From Euglena gracilis (Eukaryota; Euglenida; Euglenophyceae; Euglenales), in the NCBI GenBank assembly GCA_039621445.1, contig CP154957.1:3218504-3282503 (forward strand): a DNA stretch of 64,000 nucleotides, given 5' to 3'. The notes under the pieces are model-generated. The model searched no databases, was not told the origin of the DNA, and saw nothing but the letters and a program-made list of their open reading frames with translations. The stretch's first letter is position 1. Every line of letters starts with the position of its first letter. The position numbers and the translations under genes were made by a program. Below, one piece after another: positions 33,501-42,341 of the stretch.

Positions 33501-36500
33501 GATGATGATGAGAGAGAGAGGGGAGCAGAGAGCATAGAGGGCAGAGAGGGTGAATAACATCTGACCTCCTGTGATGTGTTTCGCAACTCAGGCAAGGAGA
33601 TGTTTCAAGAAATCGGACATTATAGATAATTTCAGGATTAGATCAAAATTTATGTGGTCCTAATTGTTGGTTCTTGGTCCTAATGGTTAAAATTGGCCAA
33701 CGTGGCCCCAAAATTAGAGAAAATCTGACAGTTGGACCAAAATGACCCAAAGTTGCCGACAGTTTAGCCAAAAATGGCCCAAGGTGGCCGAAAATAGCCT
33801 TTTTTTAGATTGGCTCCAGACGCTTCAGAAAATGACTTTCTGAAGGATGAAACGCAATTTTTTTTTACAAAACCCTGCAAAGTGCCAAAAAAAATTCCAG
33901 AAAATCAATTCTCTTCAATGCTTCAATTTCATAGTATTCAAATCAATTCTCAATTCAGAAAGAAATTTTTTGAGTGCGCACTGCAGCTTTGTGCAAGGAA
34001 AAACCTGGAGTTTTAGTTGCAGAAAAAATTACAAACAATCTTGAATAATTACCAATCGTTGCAAAATCAAGTTTTCAATAAGAATCAAGGGTCGTCAACA
34101 TGAATCCCTGGGAAACCCCCCATTTGTGATGTCTTTTCGCCCATAAAGGGAGATTGTGATCGACTGCCATTCCAACAGTACCTTATCCCACTGCCCCCCC
34201 CCCTCCCATGACGAGGTTTATGGGATAGGGCTTTCATTCTGGGCTGAGGTTTGACCAAAATTTAGGCAAAATATTTTTTCCTGCATAAATTGAGAAAATT
34301 TGACTTATTGTAGGCAAAAATCAGGTCAAAAGAAAAATCGGCTGGAACTCGGGTGCAAATTGTAACCTCAACCCTGTCTCATTTATTCCCCCATCACAAC
34401 TGCTGGGACCCCCCAAGGGGTCCCAGCATGAGGCTGCCAAATAAAATAAAATTAAAACGGAATAAAAAAATTTCTGTGATCGACCTCGCCGAGGGCCGAC
34501 ACCCCGGCTTCGGGGTCCAAATCATGATCATCAACGGCGCCTCCGAGTGCGGCGGTGGGGCGGCCACCATCCAGTCCAGCAACCGGGCCAAGTATTACAC
34601 GGAGTTCTGCAAGTATTTTGGGATCGCCCCCGGGGATTACCTGCTGTGCGCTCACCAGGCTGACGTTTTCCCCCCATTTTTGAATCCCCCCCCCCCCCAT
34701 ACCCCCCAAATGCCGATTTATTTTTAGCAACCAACCCCCCCAGGGGGGAGAGAGAGGGCAAATATTCCGAAACCGCCTGTGGGTGGTTGTTGGGGGGTGG
34801 ACCCCCCACCCCCATCCTGGTGGGGGCCCCCATGAGGCCTCCCTGCACAGCAGGGGGGGGGGGGAATTGCACCATGCAATTTTTGCAATTTTGTGCAATT
34901 TTGTGCAATTTTGTGCAATTTTTTTTGCACTGCAATTTTTGACCCCCCCGATGTGCAATTTCTCCCCCCTTCTGTACAGTCCTGGTGGCACGATTTTGGT
35001 CAAGATTTCCTTTTGGTGCTTTTGGTTCCGAAGGGTATTTTCTCTCTTGCCTGGTGCTGTGGTGGTTGGAGGGGGGCTGGCCTTCTTGTACAGCCCGGGG
35101 GGGGGAGGGTTCAGCCAGCACCTGTTTCTAGCTGGCTTGCTGGACCCACCCATTGGGTCTTTAAGAGATTCTCAGGTGCGAAAGGTGACAATTTCACGGG
35201 GGTGTTGATTTCTGACATGTGTTTTTATTGTTTTGGGGACGACAGGCAATCCAGGTCTTGGACTCCTCACCTCCCTCCGACTTTGTGGATCAGAATAAGG
35301 ATCAGCCTGATTCCGATATGAAGCCCTTCAGCAGTAGCTCTACCGCAGCAATCCCACCCAGCTTCAAACCAATTCACAGCATTTTCCATCCCAGTTTCAA
35401 TCCTTCTCTTTTGTGAAAAATTTGAAACACACCCATTGCAACCACGTTCTTATGGGGTAACTTCAAAAGTAAATTTTCAGACATTGCAATTTACTGTAAG
35501 TCCTGTACCAAATATTCAAGATGTTGGTTCCAAAGCCACATGCCAAATGTCTAATGATGATGAGTTATGATGGATAATGGAAATTGCCAATGGAAACACA
35601 CACAACAATCATTTCTGTGCTTTTGCTCATTTCGGTTTTGACGTCTGGCTGGAAGTTTTTGGACGACTGACAACTCAAACTGCATTATAAAGGGATGCCG
35701 TCAAAGGCAAAGCTGAGTTGGGCTGAATGGGTGGAATGACCGATTCCCATTGTTTGCTGTGAGGCCAGGTGGCATTGGATAATACCATCTTGCTTAAGGT
35801 GTGTCTGCCCCCCCCCCCCCCACCCGGGGAGGTGGCTGACTGGCTTTTTTGGAGTGAATGACTGGGTTTCTGCTTTCTGCTTTTCTGCTTTCGGACCAGA
35901 CCTCTGTTTTTTTGTGTATTGGTGTATATTGGCAAAAAAAATTGTGTATCGGTGTGTCTCCAACGAATTTGGTCCCTCTTCAGGAATACCATGTATGAAT
36001 GCCAGTATAAAGCCACCCAAGTTCATATTTGGGTGGGATTTCAAGGCCAGGGAGTTTTTTTGGGGGGGGCTCTGTGTGAGGGGGAAGGCAAAATCGATTT
36101 TTTTGGAAGTTTCACGGCGTTAAACTGTATTTCAATACCAATTCTGCATCAAACTTTTGCGTGCCATTTCTTGTGCATTAAATATGTGTTTTTCATCCAA
36201 AAAAAATTCAACGTTACTCAATCACATTAAACGTTTCTTGTGAAAAAAAAAATACTCGCACCAAAAATTCATGCTTTGCCCTGACAAGAATCCTCGGGAG
36301 AGGCTTTAATTTGAGGGGGGCTTTACAATTAATAAAAAAAAAATGGCGCAGTTTCACACTTTGGAGGGGGGGTCTAGGGCAGGCTTGGATATAACAGCAG
36401 GTTGGGGTGGTCGGACCCCCCCCTCCTCTGGTCCAGGCGGGGGGGGGGGGGACACCTCCCCACCTAAACAGTGGCGTGGTCTGGTGACTGATTTTCGGCC

Positions 36501-37183
36501 CGGCGCTTCGAGCTAGGCCGAAAATTTTTAACCCCCAAAACGGCCAAAAATGCCATTTCGCGCACTTTTTGGACAAAAATTTGTCAAAAATGCAAAAAAA
36601 AATATTCGGCGAGAAGCGGAAGGAAACACCTTCACCTTTTGGGGGGGGCTTCCTGGGTGACCCCCTGGGGTCGGTCTTGACCCCCCTTGGCGGGTGGGAT
36701 GGGGGGGTCTGGACCCCCTCCTCCGCTCCAGGGGGAGGGACCCCGCACACCCTCCTCACATTGAACCCTGGTGCAGGGACCAAGAGGACCAGGGGTCCAA
36801 TCCTAGGGGTGTCCACATGTGAACCACAAAATTTCTCTTTGGTGCCCACAGGTGAACCACAAAATTTTTTTTGGTGTCCACAAGGAATTTTGTTGCCCAC
36901 AAAAAAACTTGATTGAGTATCGAAAAAAATCAACTTTTACAACTAAAAGCGGATTGATCTTGATACACCTCAGCCAAATCGTGGACCTTGGAATGGGAAG
37001 CTGGGGCCAAGCTACTGGGAGACCTCCTGGACTGGGTCCCACACCTGCCAGCTGGTCTCCTACCAGACCCGCTGGTCCATCTTCGACGACACGGCCAATA
37101 TCACGGGGCCCTACTGCAAGTGTGTGGAGCAGTACTTTGGAGCGACCCCCGCAGCGCAGCCAGCACAAGTGAAAGGCCACTGA
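22533..37183 (+). CDS. Secreted GH19-type chitinase gene (spliced; at least eleven exons)
   Basis: Assembled from exons on one strand, in family order and with compatible phases at most joins. It starts with a signal peptide, then runs through the glycoside hydrolase family 19 catalytic fold: LFP entry segment, YSYANFIRAVAKWPEFC, the ELSTMFAMWVQE helix with the first catalytic Glu position, the VPDWKQGLYFFEEVGC segment with the second acidic position, the YFGRGAHQLSY signature, NYNYGPFSAAIFG, ALWFYMTPQSPKPS, GFGVQIMIINGASECG, and a Cys-rich end with SIFDDTANITGPYC. Family knowledge: GH19 enzymes hydrolyse beta-1,4 GlcNAc polymers, and with a signal peptide this one would act outside the cell or in the wall. 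Introns run from 71 bp to about 4 kb. A small exon between 31935 and 34470 is probably missing. An alternative reading is a non-catalytic GH19 homologue, since the usual HETGG is replaced by QEVG. Confidence 0.85.
23886..24047 (+). CDS. Chitinase exon 2: GH19 entry segment
   Basis: Encodes KKSAPKILAPVAANVQRVQ then RLFNETDFQTLFPAANLG, the helix-plus-LFP opening typical of GH19 domains. The acceptor is TTTTCAG at 23885. A donor GCC|GTCCCA at 24047 keeps frame with exon 3. An alternative join at CTCAG (24034) to CTACGC (24834) gives a spacing closer to the family, but without a GT donor. Confidence 0.75.
24093..24440. mobile_element. Inverted-repeat element in chitinase intron 2
   Basis: GTCCTGACCATACCATTGCT at 24099 and AGCAATGGTATGG at 24419 are inverted copies and enclose G/C tracts. 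The right-end type AAGTGACCCCCC then TAAGCNNTGGTATG recurs at 42810-42855, so it is a family. No coding. Confidence 0.6.
24517..24556. repeat. (TA)n microsatellite
   Basis: An almost uninterrupted TA run inside a wider ATATGCATACATG-rich stretch (24440-24670), within intron 2. Confidence 0.9.
24799..24889 (+). CDS. Chitinase exon 3
   Basis: Encodes GPYSYANFIRAVAKWPEFC and NDA. The donor is GCAG|GTCCCT at 24889. With the acceptor AACAG at 24798 the exon joins exon 2 in frame. It is followed by the only short, unambiguous GT-AG intron of the gene (24890-24960, 71 bp). Confidence 0.85.
24961..25052 (+). CDS. Chitinase exon 4: first catalytic helix
   Basis: Encodes EGLSENLDNLCRLELSTM then FAMWVQEVG. 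The Glu in VQE sits where GH19 enzymes have their proton-donor Glu (usually HET). The end is uncertain: GAA|GTTGGG at 25034 is a GT donor in phase, while CAG at 25052 also stays in phase and is followed by CTTTGC, nearly the GTTTGC that begins exon 5. Confidence 0.8.
25842..25923 (+). CDS. Chitinase exon 5
   Basis: Encodes VCPRWAVPDWKQGLYFFEE then VGCAAATS. WKQGLYFFEE matches the family's WRQGLYxVxE segment and supplies the second acidic active-site position. The acceptor is GGAAAAG at 25841. A GT donor at 25923 is in phase with 26315. Alternatively the 8-bp word GCATGGCC, present just after this exon (25931-25938) and at 26324-26331, could mark the true joint. Confidence 0.8.
26315..26460 (+). 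CDS. Chitinase exon 6: GRG signature
   Basis: Encodes GGDYRGGTCQPDTWQGELW then PCPPGVRYFGRGAHQLSY. The latter is the GH19 signature (YFGRGxxQLSY) lining the substrate cleft. The conserved part ends at 26445; extending to the GT donor at 26460 adds ARPAA, which the family does not have at this spot. Confidence 0.85.
27057..27325. repeat. Array of GGTGCCTGCC hairpins in chitinase intron
   Basis: GGGGTGCCTGCCCC against GCAGGCACCCCC pairs occur three times with G tracts between (near 27100, 27207 and 27280). Relatives lie at 19640 and, looser, at 38820-39090. Confidence 0.7.
27867..27920 (+). CDS. Chitinase exon 7
   Basis: Encodes (RCGH)NYNYGPFSAAIFGN. NYNYGPFS is the direct continuation of QLSY in GH19 proteins. 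The acceptor CCAACAG at 27866 is in frame with the donor at 26460 but would insert nine residues (ARPAARCGH) into an invariant stretch. A join at 26445 to 27879 (TAT to AAC) restores QLSYNYNYG but has no GT or AG. The GT donor is GTATCG at 27921. Confidence 0.8.
29465..29930. repeat. Internal inverted repeat of transposon A
   Basis: The arms carry GTGGGAGTCCCTCTGATGTG, GTGTGTCGGGGGCCCCTCTC and GAACGGCCAGAGTGCGGGC, each ending in clusters of TTGCGCTTAAGCGC. A diverged version is in B at 39240-39660. Confidence 0.85.
29956..30260 (+). CDS. Transposon A protein-like fragment
   Basis: The frame encodes EAGLVLLNYSGAGEEVVVP, GGWLWCLSDLALGAQSG and RWHVAVWWVAKYRKK. It has the balance of real protein, but no recognised domain and no confirmed start. 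It may be part of a transposase that the family once encoded. Confidence 0.35.
31330..31480 (+). CDS. Transposon A fragment conserved in B
   Basis: Encodes GALCPWTVEFPVVAFIPRYRG and following residues. Transposon B at 40262-40400 encodes GALCPQTVEFQVVAFVPRPRG in the same position. Conservation at the protein level between diverged elements argues that this was a translated exon. No family recognised. Confidence 0.5.
31776..31935 (+). CDS. Chitinase exon 8
   Basis: Encodes RVLLTDPSLVVAADENGW then LAFASALWFYMTPQSPKPS and GHDAA. The WFYMTPQxPKPS run is a GH19 hallmark. The acceptor GGGGAG at 31775 is in phase with exon 7 but adds GRRLALLC; the family runs almost directly from FGNVS to VLLxDP. 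The 3' end is uncertain, because the next conserved segment (a W-x-P stretch) was not found. Confidence 0.8.
34472..34664 (+). CDS. Chitinase exon 9
   Basis: Encodes SVIDLAEGRHPGFGVQIM, IINGASECGGGAATIQSSN and RAKYYTEFCKYFGIAPGDY, then LLCAHQ: the GFG-IINGxxECG and ANRxxYYxEFC core of GH19. The donor GAC|GTTTTC at 34664 is in phase with CAG|CCTGAT at 35306. CAGGCTGA at 34656 and CAGCCTGA at 35303 form a direct repeat across the intron. Confidence 0.85.
35306..35412 (+). CDS. Chitinase exon 10
   Basis: Encodes PDSDMKPFSSSSTAAIPPSF. KPFS after the EFC helix fits the family. With a GT donor at 35412 the exon joins exon 11 in frame but carries about 20 extra residues. Joining at CCCAGCTTC (35349) to the similar CCAAGCTAC (37007) gives IPPSYWETSW, closer to the family. 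Confidence 0.7.
37012..37183 (+). CDS. Chitinase last exon and stop
   Basis: Encodes YWETSWTGSHTCQLVSYQT, RWSIFDDTANITGPYCKCVE and QYFGATPAAQ, with a TGA at 37181. The Cys-rich end matches the C-terminal part of GH19-like proteins of this type. A possible GT donor (CAA|GTGAAA near 37170) means further exons cannot be excluded, but I found none before transposon B. Confidence 0.75.
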
Positions 37184-38131
37184 CGCTGTGCCCTTTGGGC
37201 TTGCGTCGCGGCTGCTGATTAGTTTTGGTTTTGAGACTGGGACCTGCAGTATAGCAGAAACGTCGCAGTCAGGACACACTCACAATTCAGTATTCTACCC
37301 GCCCCCCCCCCCCCTTTGTCGTACAACCACCCCTCATTTACCACCACCCCCCGGTCACAGGTTGCAGCTCATGGGGGTGTTACGACCCCCCCCCCCGGTC
37401 ACAGGTTGCAGGAACCCGGTCGTACGACAAGGGGGGGGGACGGGTAAGTATCCTGTTGTTTGATGAAGATCGACCCAATTCCTAAGCCCTCCTAAAAATG
37501 GAATCAGGACATCTGACGGAAAGGGATTCTAAAAAATGGACCTTTGCCATATGCTGTGGTTGTTTGTATGATTGTGCGTTTTATGGGATACTATCCACAC
37601 CGGATAATTTGTCTAAATTATCCGGCGATAAATTCTTTTTTGCGTTTTGGGAACAGAACCGGATGAAAGCAGTTTCCAATACTACAACTTGAAACCAAAT
37701 TTGAATCACTTACTCCGCAAAAAAGCGGAATATCGGTCACCATCTCCCATCCACTTGCGCACGCGCATGCACACACCCACACCCACACCCACACCCACAC
37801 CCACACCCACACCCACACCCACACCCACACCCACACCCACACCCACACCCACACCCACACCCACACCCACACCCACACCCACACCCACACCCACACCCAC
37901 CCGCCCACCCACTCACACACACACACACACACACCACAACAAACAACGTGTGGTAACACATGCATCCCACAACACATGTAATACCATGCCTTTTCTGGTG
38001 GAATGTGCAATGATGTGCTGCAGATGCGTCGAATTTTCATCTTATATGGCCGCAGGACGAATCAAATTTATGTGGAAGCCCAAGGGACCAATGAGAAATC
38101 CAGCAAGCCCGTGAACTCTCTCCTCCTCCCT
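37184..38131. other. Intergenic DNA with hexamer microsatellite
   Basis: Two CCGGTCACAGGTTGCAG copies near 37352 and 37397 with C tracts and GTCGTACGACAAG ends form a small palindromic element (about 37300-37445). Then comes the ACACCC run (separate entry). No gene. Confidence 0.5.
37771..37900. repeat. (ACACCC)n hexamer microsatellite, about 21 units
   Basis: Near-perfect run followed by a CCCACTCACACACAC tail. Long Thr-Pro or Val-Gly frames over it are artefacts. Confidence 0.97.
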
Positions 38132-40491
38132 CTTAGAGGACTAACTCCATTTGAGCTTTTGATTTTTGTTTTGCGCATATGTGCAATGTTGCAATCTTTT
38201 TGAAGCCTGGTGGAGAAACCCACCCTTTTGACCCTTTGGTCTAACGGAGACCCTCTACCATCATTTTCTGATTTTGGGACCCAGGGAACAGGCCCAATTT
38301 TGGTGTTTTTTCGGCCTGTACACCATGTGTAAAACAGGTTAAAACCCTGGGTTTGAACTCCAGGAGACGTGCATTTTCCCCAAAAAGGGCCAAAGTCCCC
38401 GTTGTGAGCCCCTCGTTTAGCCTTGACTGTGTTCCCCAGATGGGGTTCTGCAGACTGGGTGACATTTGGACTTTTCTGTTGCTTTTGCATGCTCTGTGGA
38501 ATGTGCTTGAAGGGTTGCCTGCTGAGTCGTCCAGAGGGTGGACTCTTCACACACGGTGTGAAAAAGCTGAAAAAAACAGTGTGCTAGAGAGTTGTGATCG
38601 CTGGGCCACCACCCAGAGCACCTCCTGGAAGGGAAACAAAGCCTCCCCTTCCACCTCCGTCACACCTGCACCACACACTCCCCGTCCACACCAATCTGGA
38701 AGACATCGTGATCGCTGGGAGGTTGAAGTGGGAGGAGTGGTGCAGTGGATGCCACCCAGGTGGAGGGGTTGGGGGGGATTGAGGGTGAGCCCAGGGTCTT
38801 GTCCCCACCAGGCTGTATTTTAGTCGGGTGCCGACCCCACCCCGGGGGGGGGGGGGGGGCCTGCCTGGACAGGCAATCCAAGGCACTCCAAATCCGACCT
38901 CCCTCCCAGGGGGGGGGGGTAGGGCACAAGGCCAAAAGTGCCCTAGCACAACCCCGGCGCCCCCGGTGCAAAGGCGCCGGGGAGCCAAAAATGGCCTATT
39001 TTCAAAGGAATGTGCCTGGGCACAGGCCGAAATCCGACCCCCCCTGGGGGGAGGGGTAGTGCCTGCGGGCAGGCACTCACAGGCACTCCGGACCCCCCTC
39101 CCCCTCGGGTTTGGTAAAAAAACAGCCTGGTCCCCACGTCTGGTGAGCAACACCAGCCCCCTCACCGCCAGCCATAGCACACAATGGTTATGGACATTGC
39201 GCACATGCAACAATTACCCATTTCGCATGTTTGCAATGCATGGCCATTGCGCATATGCGCAATGGGCAATGGAAGCTGCTGAGCTTATGGGAGTCCCTCT
39301 GACGTGCTACTGTGTGTCGGGGGACCTCTCCGCATATCCAACGTTGGGTTTGGTGCGGGTGTCCGTTGCGCGGGTGCGCGGTGGACGTGTCTGCGTGGTG
39401 CGCTGCTTGTTCGTTCAGGTTGCACGGGCTCCGCGAGGAAATCCACCACGCAAGCACACAACGGACATGACCACAAAGCGCACCCCCTGTTCATCCGGAC
39501 CACACGCCAGCCGCGCATTTGCAGTTTTCATTCGTTGTGTGGGCAATTGCACACCTGCGCCATGGATTTCTCACCAAGTCCAATATTGGCCAGGCGGAGC
39601 GGCCCCCCTACACACCGTAGCACATCAGAGGGACTCCCATACACAGTGATTTAAATAGGAAGCTTAAATTGGTAACCATTGTGCATCCGCAATGGGCACA
39701 TTTATGTTGAATGAAGATTTAAGAGTTTCATTGTGCAAATGCGCAATGGACATGCACTTTTTTAAATCTATGTCAGCGTGGCTGTTGTGCAGATGCGCAA
39801 TGCAACTTCTTGAAACTCATCTCATGACGCAGGAGAGAACAGCCGTGGTTGAGTATGAACACCGGAGAGCATAGATCACAGTGCAGGGGTGGATAGAAGC
39901 CTTCTCTCGGTCATGTTGTATTGAAATTGGGTAAACATGGCGCATCTGCACATCAGCCATGCTATTTTTAGATTTTTCAAAAAATGTGTGTCCATTGCGC
40001 ATTTGCACAATGGAACTCTTGAATTTTCATTCTGCATAAGTCTGCCCATTGCGCAGATGCGCAATGACAAAGCATTTTAGCATATACGTCGTGTGAGTAT
40101 TGGGCAAGTACTTCGAGTGACAGCCCACAGTCATAATTACAATAAATTAAAAGCACTGCACAAATACACAATGTACAATGTGGTTGATGAAAAAAATTTG
40201 TAATGAAATAATTGGTTGCGCCCATTGCGCAAATGAGCAATGGTGCCCCTTAACCCCCACTTTGGGTTTATGCACACTGGCCCAGGAGCCCTATGCCCGC
40301 AGACCGTGGAGTTCCAAGTCGTTGCTTTCGTGCCTAGGCCCCGGGGGTGCAGGGAGACACTAATCCGGACGGTCGTGGATGTCAGGCTTCGGTGTTGGAA
40401 TGCACACACTATTTTTTTTTTTTAGGGAAGTTGTACATCAGCACAATTTCCCAGTCAGTTTCAGAGCAAAGTGCGAGTTCGGCCGCCTAAG
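38132..40491. mobile_element. Transposon B, CTTAGGCGG TIR family
   Basis: Right end GTTCGGCCGCCTAAG; left end diverged (CTTAGAGGACTAACTCC). The 5-bp duplication TCCCT flanks it at 38127 and 40492. 2360 bp. The 5' 350 bp align with A (CCCACCCTTTTGACCCT, GGGAACAGGCCCAATTTTG), but the internal palindrome is CATTGCGCATATGCGCAATG rather than A's TTGCGCTTAAGCGCAA. Confidence 0.9.
40262..40400 (+). CDS. Transposon B fragment conserved in A
   Basis: Encodes GALCPQTVEFQVVAFVPRPRG then TLIRTVVDVRLRCW. Same position and frame as the A fragment at 31330-31480, with many silent or conservative changes. Confidence 0.5.
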
Positions 40492-42293
40492 TCCCTTTCC
40501 TCTTTCTCTCCTCAGAAAAAGGTTGATTTGGCCACACAGTAATTTGAATGGTGTGCAAATCCAATTGTTCCTGTCATTCCTGCAGAATTGCTTCTGAATG
40601 CGCCGCATATACGTTCAGTCAAAAAAGCGTTCCCTGTGGCATAAAAACTTTGGAGGGGAGGAGCCATTCCGCCCCAACCGAAACAGGAAAAATGCTGTGC
40701 TATGATATGTGTGAAATGATGCTGTGCTATGCACCATCAGATTGTTCGCTGCAGCTGCAATTTGCCATGGCGAATGCAAGGTCCCAGGCGGAGATACATT
40801 ACACATGTTTGTAGACGCAAGTTGCAATGTAGAAAGTTACCTTGCTGCCTCTGATGGCTGTTTGCACATCTCTTTCCTCTTTCTGGGCTGATGTGCTCAG
40901 CCCTCAGCCGCCAAATCATGAGAACAGTATTCTCTCCACATTTTTTTTGTTTCCTGCACTGCATTATTCTCGTGCTTGCACCATCATATCCACCATCATA
41001 AAACATACAGCGGAAAAAAAGAAAAAAGGATCCAGACTCGCGCTGTTTGAGTTCATCCTCCTTTTGGTGGCATCGCAAGCGTCCAGACGAGGTGTCATTT
41101 ATGCCAAAGTGGACCCGGAAGGGACATGGAGGGGTCCGGGGGGTTCCAGCTAGCCAGCAGCTTTTTTCCAACCCTAGATACCCCTTTTTATATTTCCGAC
41201 TTGCCCCGAAGTCGGACGCAGGTCACCCTTTTTGACCCCCCCCCCTCCTGATCACTCTATTTGGCCCCCCAAGAAGTTGTGTGAGGCTGCCATATGTGCA
41301 TTTGTGTACGTTCAGGGGATGCCCCGAAGGGCAGTAAGATCCCCATGGACCCGAACATGGAGTTGGGGGGTCCCCCCAGTCCAACATCAGGATGGGTGGG
41401 GGGACCGCCCCCCCCCCCCAGAGGTCTTCATCAGTGGTCTGACGTGGGCCCATTGCCCCATCCCCCCCAGCTGGTGCATCCGCCCCTCCAAAGATCCCCC
41501 AAAGCAGATGATTCCAACCTTCAGCATTTGCCCCAATTCAAAACGGGGTTAGTGCGCCAAGTGACTCCAGAAATCTCTATTTTTCCAAAAAATAAAAAAA
41601 GCTTCTCTTGAGCCCGAGGTGCCAGGAGCTCCTTTTGATGCCTCTCCTTTGCAGTGGTTCAATTGCATGCATGTTGTCCCACCACTTTGCACCTCATGAT
41701 TGTGATGTGCAGGTCTTTGAGAAGTCACAGAATGTGGTCGATGCATAATTTAGACAAATCTGACCCTCAACCATGAATTTCAGAAAACAGATATACCAAG
41801 CTGAAATTCAGAGGAGGCCGTCAACTGGTGGAACATCCAATGAAGGGGGGATGCACTTTTTTTCTTGGGGGGGGCAGTGTTGAGAAAAAATTAACTTTCT
41901 CACTTCTTTTTGTTGGCACAAGGGTTTGGGAGCAGCTTCTTTTCGTGCTTTGGACACCAGCTTTTCCATTCAGCATGGAAGAGAGCTCCGTCAATTACAT
42001 TTTTCCAGTGAAATCCTCCAAAAACGCATCTTCCACATTTGCAATGTTGTCCACCAACTTCTTTTCACACACCTGAGGCAGGAGGAGTGAATTGGGTTCC
42101 CGGCCAATTCCCACTCTGCACTGCTCGTCCTCCTCCCCTCCGTACTCACCATTCAGGCCAAGTCGGGCCGAATCCACCCCATTTCACCCCAAACCTTTCT
42201 GGGTCCTTGCCATATGCCCGTACCACCTACACAACCCCCCCCCCTCCCCGGGCCACCGAACTCGAAGAAACCTCTGATCTTCCCCCACCAGGG
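40492..42293. other. No supported exon; G/C tracts and repeats
   Basis: CCAGCTAGCCAGCAGC-type repeat at 41147 (relatives at 21760, 47630, 53650, 56480 and 57475), G/C tracts near 41240, 41410 and 41865. Frames near 41290-41540 are proline-rich by composition. This stretch should contain the B3 promoter and 5' exons if the gene starts before 42294; I could not identify them. Confidence 0.4.
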
Positions 42294-42341
42294 ATGCCCG
42301 AGGCCTATGCCGATGAGCTGTGTGCATATGAGCTGGAGCGG
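42294..42341 (+). CDS. B3 gene first recognised exon
   Basis: Encodes [16 protein letters not shown]. The GT donor (CGG|GTACAC) joins phase 0 to 42906, giving [18 protein letters not shown], the usual YExxRxxxIxxNxxKLxxLGI helix of plant B3 proteins. The ATG may be internal: a CCACCAG acceptor lies 2 bases upstream. Confidence 0.65.

Noticed and set aside
31922-34506. GAGGGCCG direct repeat as the joint between chitinase exons 8 and 9
   Set aside because: The 8-bp word is present at both ends, but collapsing it throws the frame off by two bases and skips a conserved segment; probably chance. It also warns that some of the other repeat joints may be chance.
37771-37900. ACACCC run as a telomere
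   Set aside because: Internal, bounded by unique DNA, and a different word from the TTAGGG blocks at 51.4 kb; better read as a microsatellite.
37740-38040. Thr-Pro and Val-Gly repeat proteins over the ACACCC run
   Set aside because: Microsatellite translated in every frame; no flanking coding signal.
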